Shown: positions 1 through 8,024 of the stretch, one piece after another
Position numbering within the stretch: position 1 is the stretch's first letter
How the letters are laid out: each line of letters begins with the position of its first letter
Assembly: GCF_034351645.1 (NCBI RefSeq)
Contig: NZ_CP133782.1
Span: 3,043,001-3,107,000, forward strand
DNA length: 64,000 bases
Direction: 5' to 3'
Source of the DNA: Pseudomonas sp. DC1.2
Lineage (GTDB): Bacteria > Pseudomonadota > Gammaproteobacteria > Pseudomonadales > Pseudomonadaceae
Position numbers and translations under genes: made by a program
Notes under the pieces: generated by a model
What the model was told of the DNA's origin: nothing
Database searches by the model: none
Seen by the model: the letters and a program-made list of their open reading frames with translations, nothing else

Positions 1-1557
1 CTGCTCAAGGAACAGGCTGATCGCACCCCCACGCCACAATGGGTGCGCGTGGTCGGGGGCTGGAACGAATTTCAGTTCGCCGAAAAACGCTTGCCGACAA
101 TTGAGGAACTCAACAAAGCCGCACCGGATACCCCGGTGTTCGTCCTGCACCTCTATGACCGCGCCCTGCTCAACCGCGCCGCGCTTAAAGTGGTCGGCTA
201 CACCCGCGACACCCCGAACCCGCCAGGCGGCGAGATCCAACGCGATGCCAATGGCAACCCGACGGGGATGCTGATCGCCCGTCCCAACGCGATGATTCTC
301 TACTCAACCCTGGCCAAAGGGCCAAAACTGCCGCTGGACTATCAGATCAACTCGACCCGCCAGTTCATGCGCGAACTCAACCGCTTGGGCGTCACCAGCG
401 CTATCGATGCCGGCGGCGGTTACCAGAGTTATCCGGACGACTATCAGGTCATCCAGCAATTGGCCAACGACCAACAACTTACGGTGCGCATTGCCTATAA
501 CCTGTTCACTCAGAAACCCAAGGAAGAACTGAGCGATTTCAAAAACTGGACCCACACTTCGCACTTCGGCCAGGGCAACGATTTCCTGCGCCACAACGGC
601 GCCGGGGAAATGCTGGTGTTCTCGGCGGCGGACTTCGAAGACTTCCTTGAGCCGCGCCCGGACCTTGCGCAATCCATGGAAGACGATCTGGAGCCGGTGG
701 TGCGACACCTGGTGGAGCAGCGCTGGCCGTTCCGCCTGCACGCCACTTACAACGAATCCATCAGCCGCATGCTCGACGTGTTCGAGAAGGTCAATCGCGA
801 CATTCCGTTCGACGGTTTGCCGTGGTTTTTCGACCATGCTGAAACCATCACCCCGCAGAACATCGAGCGGGTCAAAGCCCTGGGCGGCGGCATTGCGATT
901 CAGGACCGCATGGCGTTTCAAGGCGAATACTTCGTTGACCGTTACGGGGCCAATGCCGCGGAACAGACCCCGCCCATTGCGCGCATGCTCGCAGAGGGCA
1001 TTGCGGTCGGCGCGGGCACCGATGCCACGCGGGTTTCCAGCTACAACCCATGGACTTCACTGTATTGGCTGGTGAGCGGTCGCACGGTCGGCGGCCTGGC
1101 GCTGTACCCGCAAGGCTTGAGCCGGGACACTGCGCTGGAACTCTTCACCCACGGCAGCGCCTGGTTTTCTTCCGAACAAGGCAAAAAAGGCCAGATCAAG
1201 GTCGGGCAACTGGCGGACTTGATTGCACTGTCGGCGGACTATTTCCACATTGATGACGAAGCCATCAAATGGATCGAGTCAGTGCTGACGGTGGTGGACG
1301 GCAAGATCGTCTACGGCAGCAGCGAGTTTGAAAAGCTCTCCCCTGCGCCCATACCGGTTATTCCCGAGTGGTCACCTGTGACCAAAGTGCCCGGACACTG
1401 GAAACCTCAGGCGCCGCTGACGGCACAGGTCCATCACTGCGTGGGCGCTTGCGCGGTGCATGCCCATCGTCATGAGCAGGCGCGACTGTCCTCGGCGCCG
1501 GTCAGCGATTTTCAGGGCTTTTGGGGCGCGTTCGGCTGTTCCTGCTTTGCGTTTTGA
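1..1557 (+). CDS. YtcJ-like metal-dependent amidohydrolase, 5' end outside the window
   Basis: The reading frame is open from the first base and ends at TGA 1555-1557, so the N-terminus, where the first HxH metal motif would be, lies upstream of the window. The visible 518 residues have the layout of the amidohydrolase-3 (YtcJ) family: the early segment VVGGWNEFQF, a TSAIDAGGG strand, a histidine in RLHATYNES, a second in FFDHAE, and AVGAGTDATR near the C-terminal end of the barrel with the expected metal-site Asp. A C-terminal QLADLIALS segment is the usual return to the small beta domain. Members hydrolyse amide or formyl-type bonds, but the substrate cannot be read from sequence. The last ~60 residues (HHCVGACAVHAH) are Cys/His-rich and unusual for the family. 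A second, secreted member lies at 21844-23586. Family assignment is firm and substrate is unknown. Confidence 0.85.
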   Translation: MLKEQADRTPTPQWVRVVGGWNEFQFAEKRLPTIEELNKAAPDTPVFVLHLYDRALLNRAALKVVGYTRDTPNPPGGEIQRDANGNPTGMLIARPNAMILYSTLAKGPKLPLDYQINSTRQFMRELNRLGVTSAIDAGGGYQSYPDDYQVIQQLANDQQLTVRIAYNLFTQKPKEELSDFKNWTHTSHFGQGNDFLRHNGAGEMLVFSAADFEDFLEPRPDLAQSMEDDLEPVVRHLVEQRWPFRLHATYNESISRMLDVFEKVNRDIPFDGLPWFFDHAETITPQNIERVKALGGGIAIQDRMAFQGEYFVDRYGANAAEQTPPIARMLAEGIAVGAGTDATRVSSYNPWTSLYWLVSGRTVGGLALYPQGLSRDTALELFTHGSAWFSSEQGKKGQIKVGQLADLIALSADYFHIDDEAIKWIESVLTVVDGKIVYGSSEFEKLSPAPIPVIPEWSPVTKVPGHWKPQAPLTAQVHHCVGACAVHAHRHEQARLSSAPVSDFQGFWGAFGCSCFAF

Positions 1558-1559
1558 CC

Positions 1560-1582
1560 CGCCCCTGTTGGACGGGGCTTTA
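1560..1582 (+). terminator. possible Rho-independent terminator of the amidohydrolase gene
   Basis: Directly after the stop codon, GCCCC (1561-1565) and GGGGC (1574-1578) form a 5-bp G/C stem with an 8-base loop, followed by only three T residues. The position is right, but the T tract is short, so this is a weak call. Confidence 0.35.
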
Positions 1583-1680
1583 CGACCGTCCTCTCTTACA
1601 GTTGAAGCGATACACAGAAGCGTCTGCCGGCCCTGGACCTACACCCACGCCCTGGGGACGACATACTTGCTGACACATGC

Positions 1681-1722
1681 TTGATCTCGATCAGTTGTCC
1701 GGCGCTGCGTAATCACTACTAT
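1681..1722 (+). promoter_or_regulatory. Anr/FNR-type box with class II -10 element upstream of hypX
   Basis: TTGAT-CTCG-ATCAG at 1681-1694 matches the Anr/FNR consensus TTGAT-N4-ATCAA at nine of ten conserved positions. TACTAT at 1717-1722 (four of six to TATAAT) is placed so that the predicted +1 is near base 1729. The box centre (1687.5) is then at -41.5, the classic class II activating position. The gene starts at 1794 behind AAGGAAGAGG. This implies induction under low oxygen. It is a reading of the sequence, not a measured promoter. Confidence 0.65.
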
Positions 1723-1793
1723 CGCGCTTCCATCGAACGCCACGGACGGCTCATTGCCGGGTATGGCGGGACATTCTCAAGGAAGAGGCACGC

Positions 1794-3512
1794 ATGCGTT
1801 CACTGAAGATCATTCTATTGTCCTCCGCATTTAATGGCCTGACCCAACGGGCCTGGCTGGCGTTGCGCGAAGCCGGTCATCGCCCCAGCGTGGTGCTGTT
1901 CACCAACGAGGCGGCTGTCTGCGAGCAGATCGAACACACCGGCGCTGACTTGGTGATCTGCCCGTTCCTCAAGGACCGCGTACCGCAACAACTGTGGCGC
2001 AATCGCCAACGCCCGGTGGTGATCATCCACCCAGGGATCGTCGGTGACCGCGGTGCCAGTGCGCTGGACTGGGCGATCACCCGTGAACTGGACCGTTGGG
2101 GCGTGACTGCGCTGCAAGCAGTCGAAGAAATGGACGCCGGGCCGGTCTGGGCCACGTGTGAGTTCAACCTGCCTCAAGGTCTGCGAAAGTCCGAGTTGTA
2201 CAACGGACGAGTCAGCGACGCGGCGATGCTGTGCATCCATGAAGTGCTGGAAAAATTCACCACCGGTTTTGTTCCGGTGCCACTCGATTACAGCCAGCGT
2301 CATGTGCTCGGCCGTTTGCAGCCGAACATGACACAGGCCGACAGAACGTTCAGCTGGCACGACTGCTCGCGTTTCATCAAGCGCAGCATCGACGCCGCCG
2401 ATGGTCAGCCGGGGGTGCTGGCGAGCCTGGCGGGCGGACAATATTACGTGTTCGACGCGCACCTGGACTCACGCAGCGGTACGCCGGGGGAGATTCTGGC
2501 CGTCCACGATGATGCTGTGCTGGTAGCGGCCGGTGACCGGAGTGTGTGGATCGGTGCATTGCGGCGCAAACCGCTTCCCGGTGAAGAAACGTTCAAGCGC
2601 CCCGCTCGTCATGTGCTCGCCGAACACCTGCACCCAGTACCGACGCTGGACTGGTCGATTTCGACGCAGCCGTTCAACAACGAAGCCTATCAACCGATCC
2701 GCTATCGCGAGTCCGGTCACGTTGGCGAGCTGACCTTCGAGTTCTACAACGGCGCCATGAGCACTGAACAGTGCCAACGACTGGTCACGGCGCTGCGTTG
2801 GGCCAAGGCGCGTGACACTCAGGTATTGCTGATCAAGGGCGAACGCGGCAGTTTTTCCAATGGCGTGCATTTGAACGTGATCCAGGCAGCGGAGGTGCCG
2901 GGGCTGGAAGCCTGGGCCAACATTCAGGCCATCGACGATGTCTGCCAGCAATTGCTCAGCGCTCGGCAACTGGTGGTCAGTGGCTTGACCGGCAGCGCCG
3001 GGGCCGGCGGTGTGATGCTGGGGCTGGCCGCCGACATCGTGTTTGCCCGTGAAGGCATCGTGCTCAACCCCCATTACAAAACCATGGGGCTGTACGGTTC
3101 CGAATACTGGACCTACAGCTTGCCCCGCGCCGTGGGCCCGGCCATGGCGCAAAAGCTCATCGAAGAGTGCTTGCCGATCAGCGCCGTCCAGGCATTGCAG
3201 CTGGGCATGGTCCAGGAAATAGGTCCGCGCTGCCCGCAAGAGTTCGGGTTGTGGTTGCTGCAACGGGCCAACGGCGCGTTGAGCGATCCGGTGTATGACG
3301 CTGTGCGCAAGCGCAAGACTCAGCCCGACAAGCAACTCATGCAGCACTGCCGCAACGCGGAGTTGGAAGACATGGAATTGGACATGGTCCACAACCGCCA
3401 ACAGTTCGCCGAAAAGTGCCGCAACTTTGTCTTCAAGCGCAAGGTGTGTGGCACGCCACGGCGGTTGATCGCTGAGTGGACCATGGCGCAGCAGGCGGCG
3501 CTGGCAGGCTGA
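1794..3512 (+). CDS. hypX: HypX/HoxX-like protein: formyl-THF transferase fold fused to enoyl-CoA hydratase fold
   Basis: The N-terminal half resembles formyltransferases: IIHPGIVGDRG at about 78-87 supplies the HPG-type motif, and D114 in VEEMDAGPVW is the expected acidic residue. The C-terminal half (about 240-500) is a crotonase fold with GSFSNGVHLN and GSAGAGGVML oxyanion-loop segments. This two-domain order and 572-residue length are those of HypX. In hydrogen-oxidising bacteria HypX is reported to make CO from formyl-tetrahydrofolate for the NiFe-hydrogenase active site when oxygen is present. No hydrogenase structural or hyp gene is in this window, so the protein may serve an unlinked hydrogenase or an unrelated formyl transfer. 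ATG 1794 is supported by AAGGAAGAGG just upstream. An Anr-type promoter precedes it. It converges on the glycosidase gene, with 50 bases between the stops. Confidence 0.85.
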   Translation: MRSLKIILLSSAFNGLTQRAWLALREAGHRPSVVLFTNEAAVCEQIEHTGADLVICPFLKDRVPQQLWRNRQRPVVIIHPGIVGDRGASALDWAITRELDRWGVTALQAVEEMDAGPVWATCEFNLPQGLRKSELYNGRVSDAAMLCIHEVLEKFTTGFVPVPLDYSQRHVLGRLQPNMTQADRTFSWHDCSRFIKRSIDAADGQPGVLASLAGGQYYVFDAHLDSRSGTPGEILAVHDDAVLVAAGDRSVWIGALRRKPLPGEETFKRPARHVLAEHLHPVPTLDWSISTQPFNNEAYQPIRYRESGHVGELTFEFYNGAMSTEQCQRLVTALRWAKARDTQVLLIKGERGSFSNGVHLNVIQAAEVPGLEAWANIQAIDDVCQQLLSARQLVVSGLTGSAGAGGVMLGLAADIVFAREGIVLNPHYKTMGLYGSEYWTYSLPRAVGPAMAQKLIEECLPISAVQALQLGMVQEIGPRCPQEFGLWLLQRANGALSDPVYDAVRKRKTQPDKQLMQHCRNAELEDMELDMVHNRQQFAEKCRNFVFKRKVCGTPRRLIAEWTMAQQAALAG

Positions 3513-3563
3513 TGTGGCCACGCCTGTAATAGTCTCAGCGCGGGTAAGCTCAGCGGTTCGGCG

Positions 3564-6194
3564 TCAAGGTTGCAAGAGCAGCACCACCAAGGCACTCCAC
3601 CCAGTCTGATGGCTGGCCCCCAACCCGCGTCCAGTTTCGCCATGAAAATACTCATGGAATAACACCAGATCGCGACTGGCCGGGTCGGCCTGCAAGTGTG
3701 GATACGCCGCCATCGACGGCCGATTACCCTCTTCGTCACGCAAAAACAGCCGGGTCAGTCGCTGGCTCAGGCTGTCTGCGACCTCCTCCAGCGACGCCAG
3801 AAACCCCGAACCCGTGGGGTACTCCACCGAGAAATCCTGGTCGTAGTAACGATGAAATTCACGCAAGGCTTCAATCAGCATGTAGTTGATCGGCATCCAC
3901 ACCGGCCCCCTCCAGTTGGAGTTGCCGCCGTACAGCCGTGACGCCGACTCACCCGGCTCGTACTGGGCGCAGAGCCGGTGGCCGTTAATCTGCAAACCGA
4001 AGGGTTGTTCGGCAAACGCCTTGGACAGCGAACGGATGCCGAATGCGGACAAAAACTCGCCCTCATCGAGCATCCGCTTGAGCAGATCCTTGGTGCGCTC
4101 CCCCCGCAACAGCGCCAGCAGCATGCGGTTGCCTTCACCGGGTTCGGTCCAGCGTGAGACCAGGCTGGCCAGGTCCGGCCGATGACGCATAAAACCCAAC
4201 AATCGCTCACGCAGTCCCGGCAAGCCCTCATGCTCGTGTTGTTCCAGCACCTGCACGGCAAACAGCGGCATCAGGCCGACAATTGAGCGCAACCGCAGCG
4301 GCTCGCTCACCCCGTCTGGGCGGTGCAGCACATCGTAGAAAAACTGATCCTGTTCGTCCCACAGCCCTTCGGCGTCAGAATCGACTTTGTTGATTGCCCC
4401 GGCGATGTACAGAAAGTGCTCGAAAAATTTCACCGCGATGTCGACGTACACACTGTTGCGTTTGGCCAGCTCCAGGGCGATGCGCATCAGGTCCAGTGCG
4501 TAGGCCGCGACCCAGGCGGTGCCGTCTGCCTGATCGAGTTGATAACCCGGCGGCAAAGACGCCGAGCGGTCAAACAGCGCAATGTTATCCAGCCCCAGAA
4601 AGCCGCCTTGAAACAGGTTGCGTCCCTCGGCGTCCTTGCGGTTGACCCACCAGGAGAAATTCAGCAGCAGTTTGTGGAAGATACGTTCGAGAAAATCCAG
4701 GTCTGCCACCCCTGTCAGCGCTTTATCCTGCTGATACACCCGCCAGCAGGCCCAGGCGTGTACCGGTGGGTTGGCGTCGTCAAAACGCCATTCATACGCT
4801 GGCAATTGGCCGTTGGGGTGCATAAAGCGGTCTTTGACCAGCAGCAATAGTTGGTGCTTGGCAAAGCCCGGATCGATCAACGCAAAGGCCACAGCCTGAA
4901 AGCCCAAGTCCCAGGAGGCGTACCACGGATACTCCCAGGTGTCGGGCATGGACACGATGTCGATGTTCGACAGGTGCCGCCAATGAGTGTTACGAATGTG
5001 CGCGCGCTCGGGCGCAGGCGGCGGTTGCGCCGGGTCGCCGTCCAGCCACTGATTGACGTCAAAGTAGTACAGCTGTTTTGACCAGAGCAACCCGGCCAAT
5101 GCCTGGCGCTGCACATTGCGCGCATCGGCGTCGGGGATTGCGGCTTGCAACACCGCGTAAAATTCATCGGCGTCGGCGCGGCAACGTTCAAAGACTTCCC
5201 TGGCATTGACCTGTGCGGCGCCGGCGGGCGCAAACCGCAGGAAAACACTGCGACGCTGCCCCGCGTCGAACTCCAGCAAAAAGTGCGCAGCGGCACGGGT
5301 TCCGCCTGTGCGACTGACCGCTTGGGCCACGCCATCGACCACGCAATCATTGATCCCGTCCTTGAACGGACCGGTGGCTGGCCCTCCATCAAGTTTGGGA
5401 AAGTTGCTCTGGTTTTCACAGAACAACCACTGGCAATCTGCTTCGCCCCAGGCAGTGGCCTGTCGTTCGGCCTGTTGCGGATGCAAGGCCAGCACGTGCT
5501 CGCCATCGAGGGCCAGGCTCGGCTTCGGTGTGTCGCCCTCCCAGCTCCAAGTATTGCGCGCCCACACCTGCGGCAACACATGCAAACGTGCTGGCTGCTC
5601 GGAACGGTTATGGACGGTCACACGCATAAAAATATCGTCGACTGCGTGCTTGGCGTATTCGACTGTCACATCGAAATAACGATTGTCGTCGAACACCCCG
5701 GTGTCGAGGATTTCATATTCAGCGTCGGCCAAGCCCCGACGAGCGTTCTCAGCGACCAGGTCAGCGTAGGGGAATTCGGACTGCGGGTATTTGTAGAGCA
5801 TGCGCATGTAGGCGTGGCTCGGTACACCATCGACGTAAAAATACAGCTCCTTGACGTCTTCGCCGTGATTGCCCTCGCTGTTGTTAAGGCCAAACAGGCG
5901 CTCCTTGAGAATCGGGTCGTGCTCGTTCCACAGGCCTAACCCAAGGCACCAGTGCTGGGCTTTATCGGAAAACCCTGCGAGTCCGTCCTCACCCCAGCGA
6001 TAGGCGCGACTACGAGCATGGTCGTGGGGAAAATATCGCCAGGCATCGCCGTCGCTGCTGTAGTCCTCGCGTACCGTGCCCCACTGGCGTTCGCTCAGAT
6101 AAGGCCCCCACTCGCGCCAGTCCTGAGCCTCGCTGCCAGCCAAGCGTTGGCCTTCACGGGTATCGAGAATGTTCGCTGCGGGTTTTGCCGTCAT
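3564..6194 (-). CDS. GH63/MGH1-like alpha-glycosidase
   Basis: An 876-residue protein with no signal peptide, so probably cytoplasmic. The N-terminal part (REWGPYLSERQWGTVRED, YRWGEDGLAGFSDK, GLWNEHDPILKERLFGLNN, HGEDVKELYFYVDG) is the beta-sandwich entry typical of large GH63-like proteins. The (alpha/alpha)6 barrel follows, with YPWYASWDLGFQAVAF, LPAYEWRFDDANPPVHAWA and NSNWRGPVWMPINYMLIEAL. These segments match the 'glucosidase/MGH1-like' group often found in Pseudomonas; some relatives hydrolyse mannosylglycerate or glucosylglycerate. The actual sugar substrate cannot be assigned. I chose the Met at 6194 (MTAKPAANIL) because the 30 upstream in-frame codons look non-coding; the ribosome site there is weak. 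It is transcribed alone, away from the desaturase gene at 6407. Confidence 0.82.
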   Translation of the reverse strand: MTAKPAANILDTREGQRLAGSEAQDWREWGPYLSERQWGTVREDYSSDGDAWRYFPHDHARSRAYRWGEDGLAGFSDKAQHWCLGLGLWNEHDPILKERLFGLNNSEGNHGEDVKELYFYVDGVPSHAYMRMLYKYPQSEFPYADLVAENARRGLADAEYEILDTGVFDDNRYFDVTVEYAKHAVDDIFMRVTVHNRSEQPARLHVLPQVWARNTWSWEGDTPKPSLALDGEHVLALHPQQAERQATAWGEADCQWLFCENQSNFPKLDGGPATGPFKDGINDCVVDGVAQAVSRTGGTRAAAHFLLEFDAGQRRSVFLRFAPAGAAQVNAREVFERCRADADEFYAVLQAAIPDADARNVQRQALAGLLWSKQLYYFDVNQWLDGDPAQPPPAPERAHIRNTHWRHLSNIDIVSMPDTWEYPWYASWDLGFQAVAFALIDPGFAKHQLLLLVKDRFMHPNGQLPAYEWRFDDANPPVHAWACWRVYQQDKALTGVADLDFLERIFHKLLLNFSWWVNRKDAEGRNLFQGGFLGLDNIALFDRSASLPPGYQLDQADGTAWVAAYALDLMRIALELAKRNSVYVDIAVKFFEHFLYIAGAINKVDSDAEGLWDEQDQFFYDVLHRPDGVSEPLRLRSIVGLMPLFAVQVLEQHEHEGLPGLRERLLGFMRHRPDLASLVSRWTEPGEGNRMLLALLRGERTKDLLKRMLDEGEFLSAFGIRSLSKAFAEQPFGLQINGHRLCAQYEPGESASRLYGGNSNWRGPVWMPINYMLIEALREFHRYYDQDFSVEYPTGSGFLASLEEVADSLSQRLTRLFLRDEEGNRPSMAAYPHLQADPASRDLVLFHEYFHGETGRGLGASHQTGWSALVVLLLQP

Positions 6195-6406
6195 AGGTCG
6201 GTCCGTTGATTCAGAAGACGGGTTGCAGTGTAGTGCGCACACCCCGGCAGGAAAGTGAAAACTGTGACATCCAATGAATAGCAACGCTTGTGGGCGCGCT
6301 AATCGCCCATGAAACCGCTAAGAAGAGAGCCTGGATGGCGGCAATCAAGGTTGCTCCGACCTCTCTGGCAGGATCGACTAATCTGCAGTGATAACAACTA
6401 CCCCAG

Positions 6407-7570
6407 GTGATTGCATTGAGGCAGACCACCGAAGCATTTCGCAGCCGCTACCGCGCCGATATACACCGATGCTACAACCCCTGGCTGCACGGAGCGTTTG
6501 TACTGCTGTTTGGCCTGCTGGCCATTGGCGGTTTCTGGCGCACCGTGCAGCAGATTCGGCCCTTGGAATGGCTGGCGGTGCCGCTGACATTGTTGTTTTT
6601 CAACGCCGGCGTCTACGCCGTCCATCGCCATCTGGGGCATCACAAAAAAAGCTGGGCGCGGTTGTTCTATATGAGGCATGCCGGCGACCATCACAGTTTT
6701 TTCGCCCCCGGACACATGACCTACGACAGCGCCTTGGACTGGCGAGTGATCCTGTTTCCAGCGTGGCTGATCGTGCTGTATACGGGCGTCATCACCCTGC
6801 CCGTCTGGTGGCTGCTGTCGCAGGCCAATACCAACGTTGCTGGACTAGTTGGTGGCTGCCTGGTTTCAGGTTACCTGGCCTATGAAGTATTCCATGCCTG
6901 TGAGCACCTTCCCCCCGGCAACCCGGTCACCCGAATGCCGTGGGTCCGTCAGATGCGCCGCCTGCATGAACTGCATCACCGTCGAGAGCTGATGCAGACG
7001 CGTAATTTCAATATCGTATTGCCATTAATGGACTACCTGTTCGGCACGCTGTACTGGGAGCCGGAGCAGGCGCCACTCAACCTGACGAGCCCTCTTATGA
7101 CACGCATGCGGCATCAGATCGACATTGCTGGAAACCCGATTTCGGTGCTCGCTTATGCCTGCACCGTGACCCGTTGGCCAGAGTGGCATCCGTCCTCGTT
7201 GAGGGTCGAAGGCCAGAGCGGCGCGCTGCACGCCGGGGCCCGGTTTGAGGAGGATATTCGGGCCGGAGGCCGTGACGGGCACCTGAGCTGGGAGGTCGAG
7301 GAATACCTGCCGGGGCGCCGTTGGAGTGCTCAGGCACAAGGCGATCATGGTCTGTCGCTGATGGTGACCTACGAGTGCGAAACCTTCGGTGACGGCACTC
7401 GGTTTGTCCGAACCCTGAACTATCGCTTCAGCGGCCTGGCAATGCGCATTGCCAACCGCTTGCTACTCAAGCGGCGCATCGAGCATGAATCAGCCGCCTC
7501 ACTGCGGGCCTTGCGCGACAGCGTGCAGCAGCACTTGGCGCGGCACCCGTCGAACAAGGCGTTACCGTAA
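6407..7570 (+). CDS. sterol desaturase/fatty acid hydroxylase-like membrane protein fused to an SRPBCC (START-like) domain
   Basis: Residues 28-160 contain about four hydrophobic segments and the di-iron histidine clusters of the sterol desaturase superfamily: H73/H75/H78/H79, H91/H95/H96, H163/H167 and H187/H190/H191 (HELHH). This predicts an O2-dependent hydroxylase or desaturase at the inner membrane. Residues from about 235 to 370 (ACTVTRWPEWHPSSLRVEG ... LNYRFSGLAMRIANRL) look like a polyketide-cyclase/START-like lipid-binding domain, an unusual C-terminal partner. The start is GTG 6407; an in-frame TAA at 6392 limits it upstream, and TTG 6416 is an alternative. No convincing ribosome site is seen. 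The lipid substrate is unknown. The 210-base gap to the glycosidase gene shows no clear element. Confidence 0.8.
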   Translation: MIALRQTTEAFRSRYRADIHRCYNPWLHGAFVLLFGLLAIGGFWRTVQQIRPLEWLAVPLTLLFFNAGVYAVHRHLGHHKKSWARLFYMRHAGDHHSFFAPGHMTYDSALDWRVILFPAWLIVLYTGVITLPVWWLLSQANTNVAGLVGGCLVSGYLAYEVFHACEHLPPGNPVTRMPWVRQMRRLHELHHRRELMQTRNFNIVLPLMDYLFGTLYWEPEQAPLNLTSPLMTRMRHQIDIAGNPISVLAYACTVTRWPEWHPSSLRVEGQSGALHAGARFEEDIRAGGRDGHLSWEVEEYLPGRRWSAQAQGDHGLSLMVTYECETFGDGTRFVRTLNYRFSGLAMRIANRLLLKRRIEHESAASLRALRDSVQQHLARHPSNKALP

Positions 7571-7591
7571 ACCTGGACGACTACGCGAGTG

Positions 7592-7834
7592 TCAGGAGCG
7601 GGCGCCCAACTGCTGGACGATCTTGTCCTTGACCAGCAAGCGCTTCTCCTTGAGTTTTTTCAGCGCGTCATCACTGGGGGCATTCGAGGTCGCCGTTTCG
7701 GCTTTCACCACCTCGGCGTCCGCTTGCGAATACTTGTTTAGCAGTGAATCCAGTAATGGATCCTTGGTGCGTTTTTGCTGGATCTCTTCCTTCGTGCAGC
7801 TCAAATCCTGAAAAAGGTCGTGGGTCACCGGCAT
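7592..7834 (-). CDS. YdcH-family (DUF465) small protein
   Basis: An 80-residue, highly charged, probably helical protein: MPVTHDLFQDLS, then KDPLLDSLLNKYSQADAEV and DDALKKLKEKRLLVKDKI, the DUF465/YdcH pattern. The ATG at 7834 is preceded by a good GGAGG ribosome site, which rules out the longer upstream reading. The family's function is not established. It converges with the desaturase fusion gene (21 bases between stops) and looks monocistronic. The 190 bases between it and the uvrA2-like gene carry nothing recognisable. Confidence 0.8.
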   Translation of the reverse strand: MPVTHDLFQDLSCTKEEIQQKRTKDPLLDSLLNKYSQADAEVVKAETATSNAPSDDALKKLKEKRLLVKDKIVQQLGARS

Positions 7835-8024
7835 GGAACACCTCCGTTGGTTGATCGGTAGCAAACGCGATCAATTGCGCTCACCAACTATCAGAATGGC
7901 CTCGGTTACCGGGTTCTGTCGACCGCCTATCAGACCAGCGGTGCCCGTTGGTCGTCCTGTCGTATTCGCGATAAATGCGTTTTGCTTGCGTAAGCCGCCA
8001 CCCAATCACGTTCATTTTCAGCGA

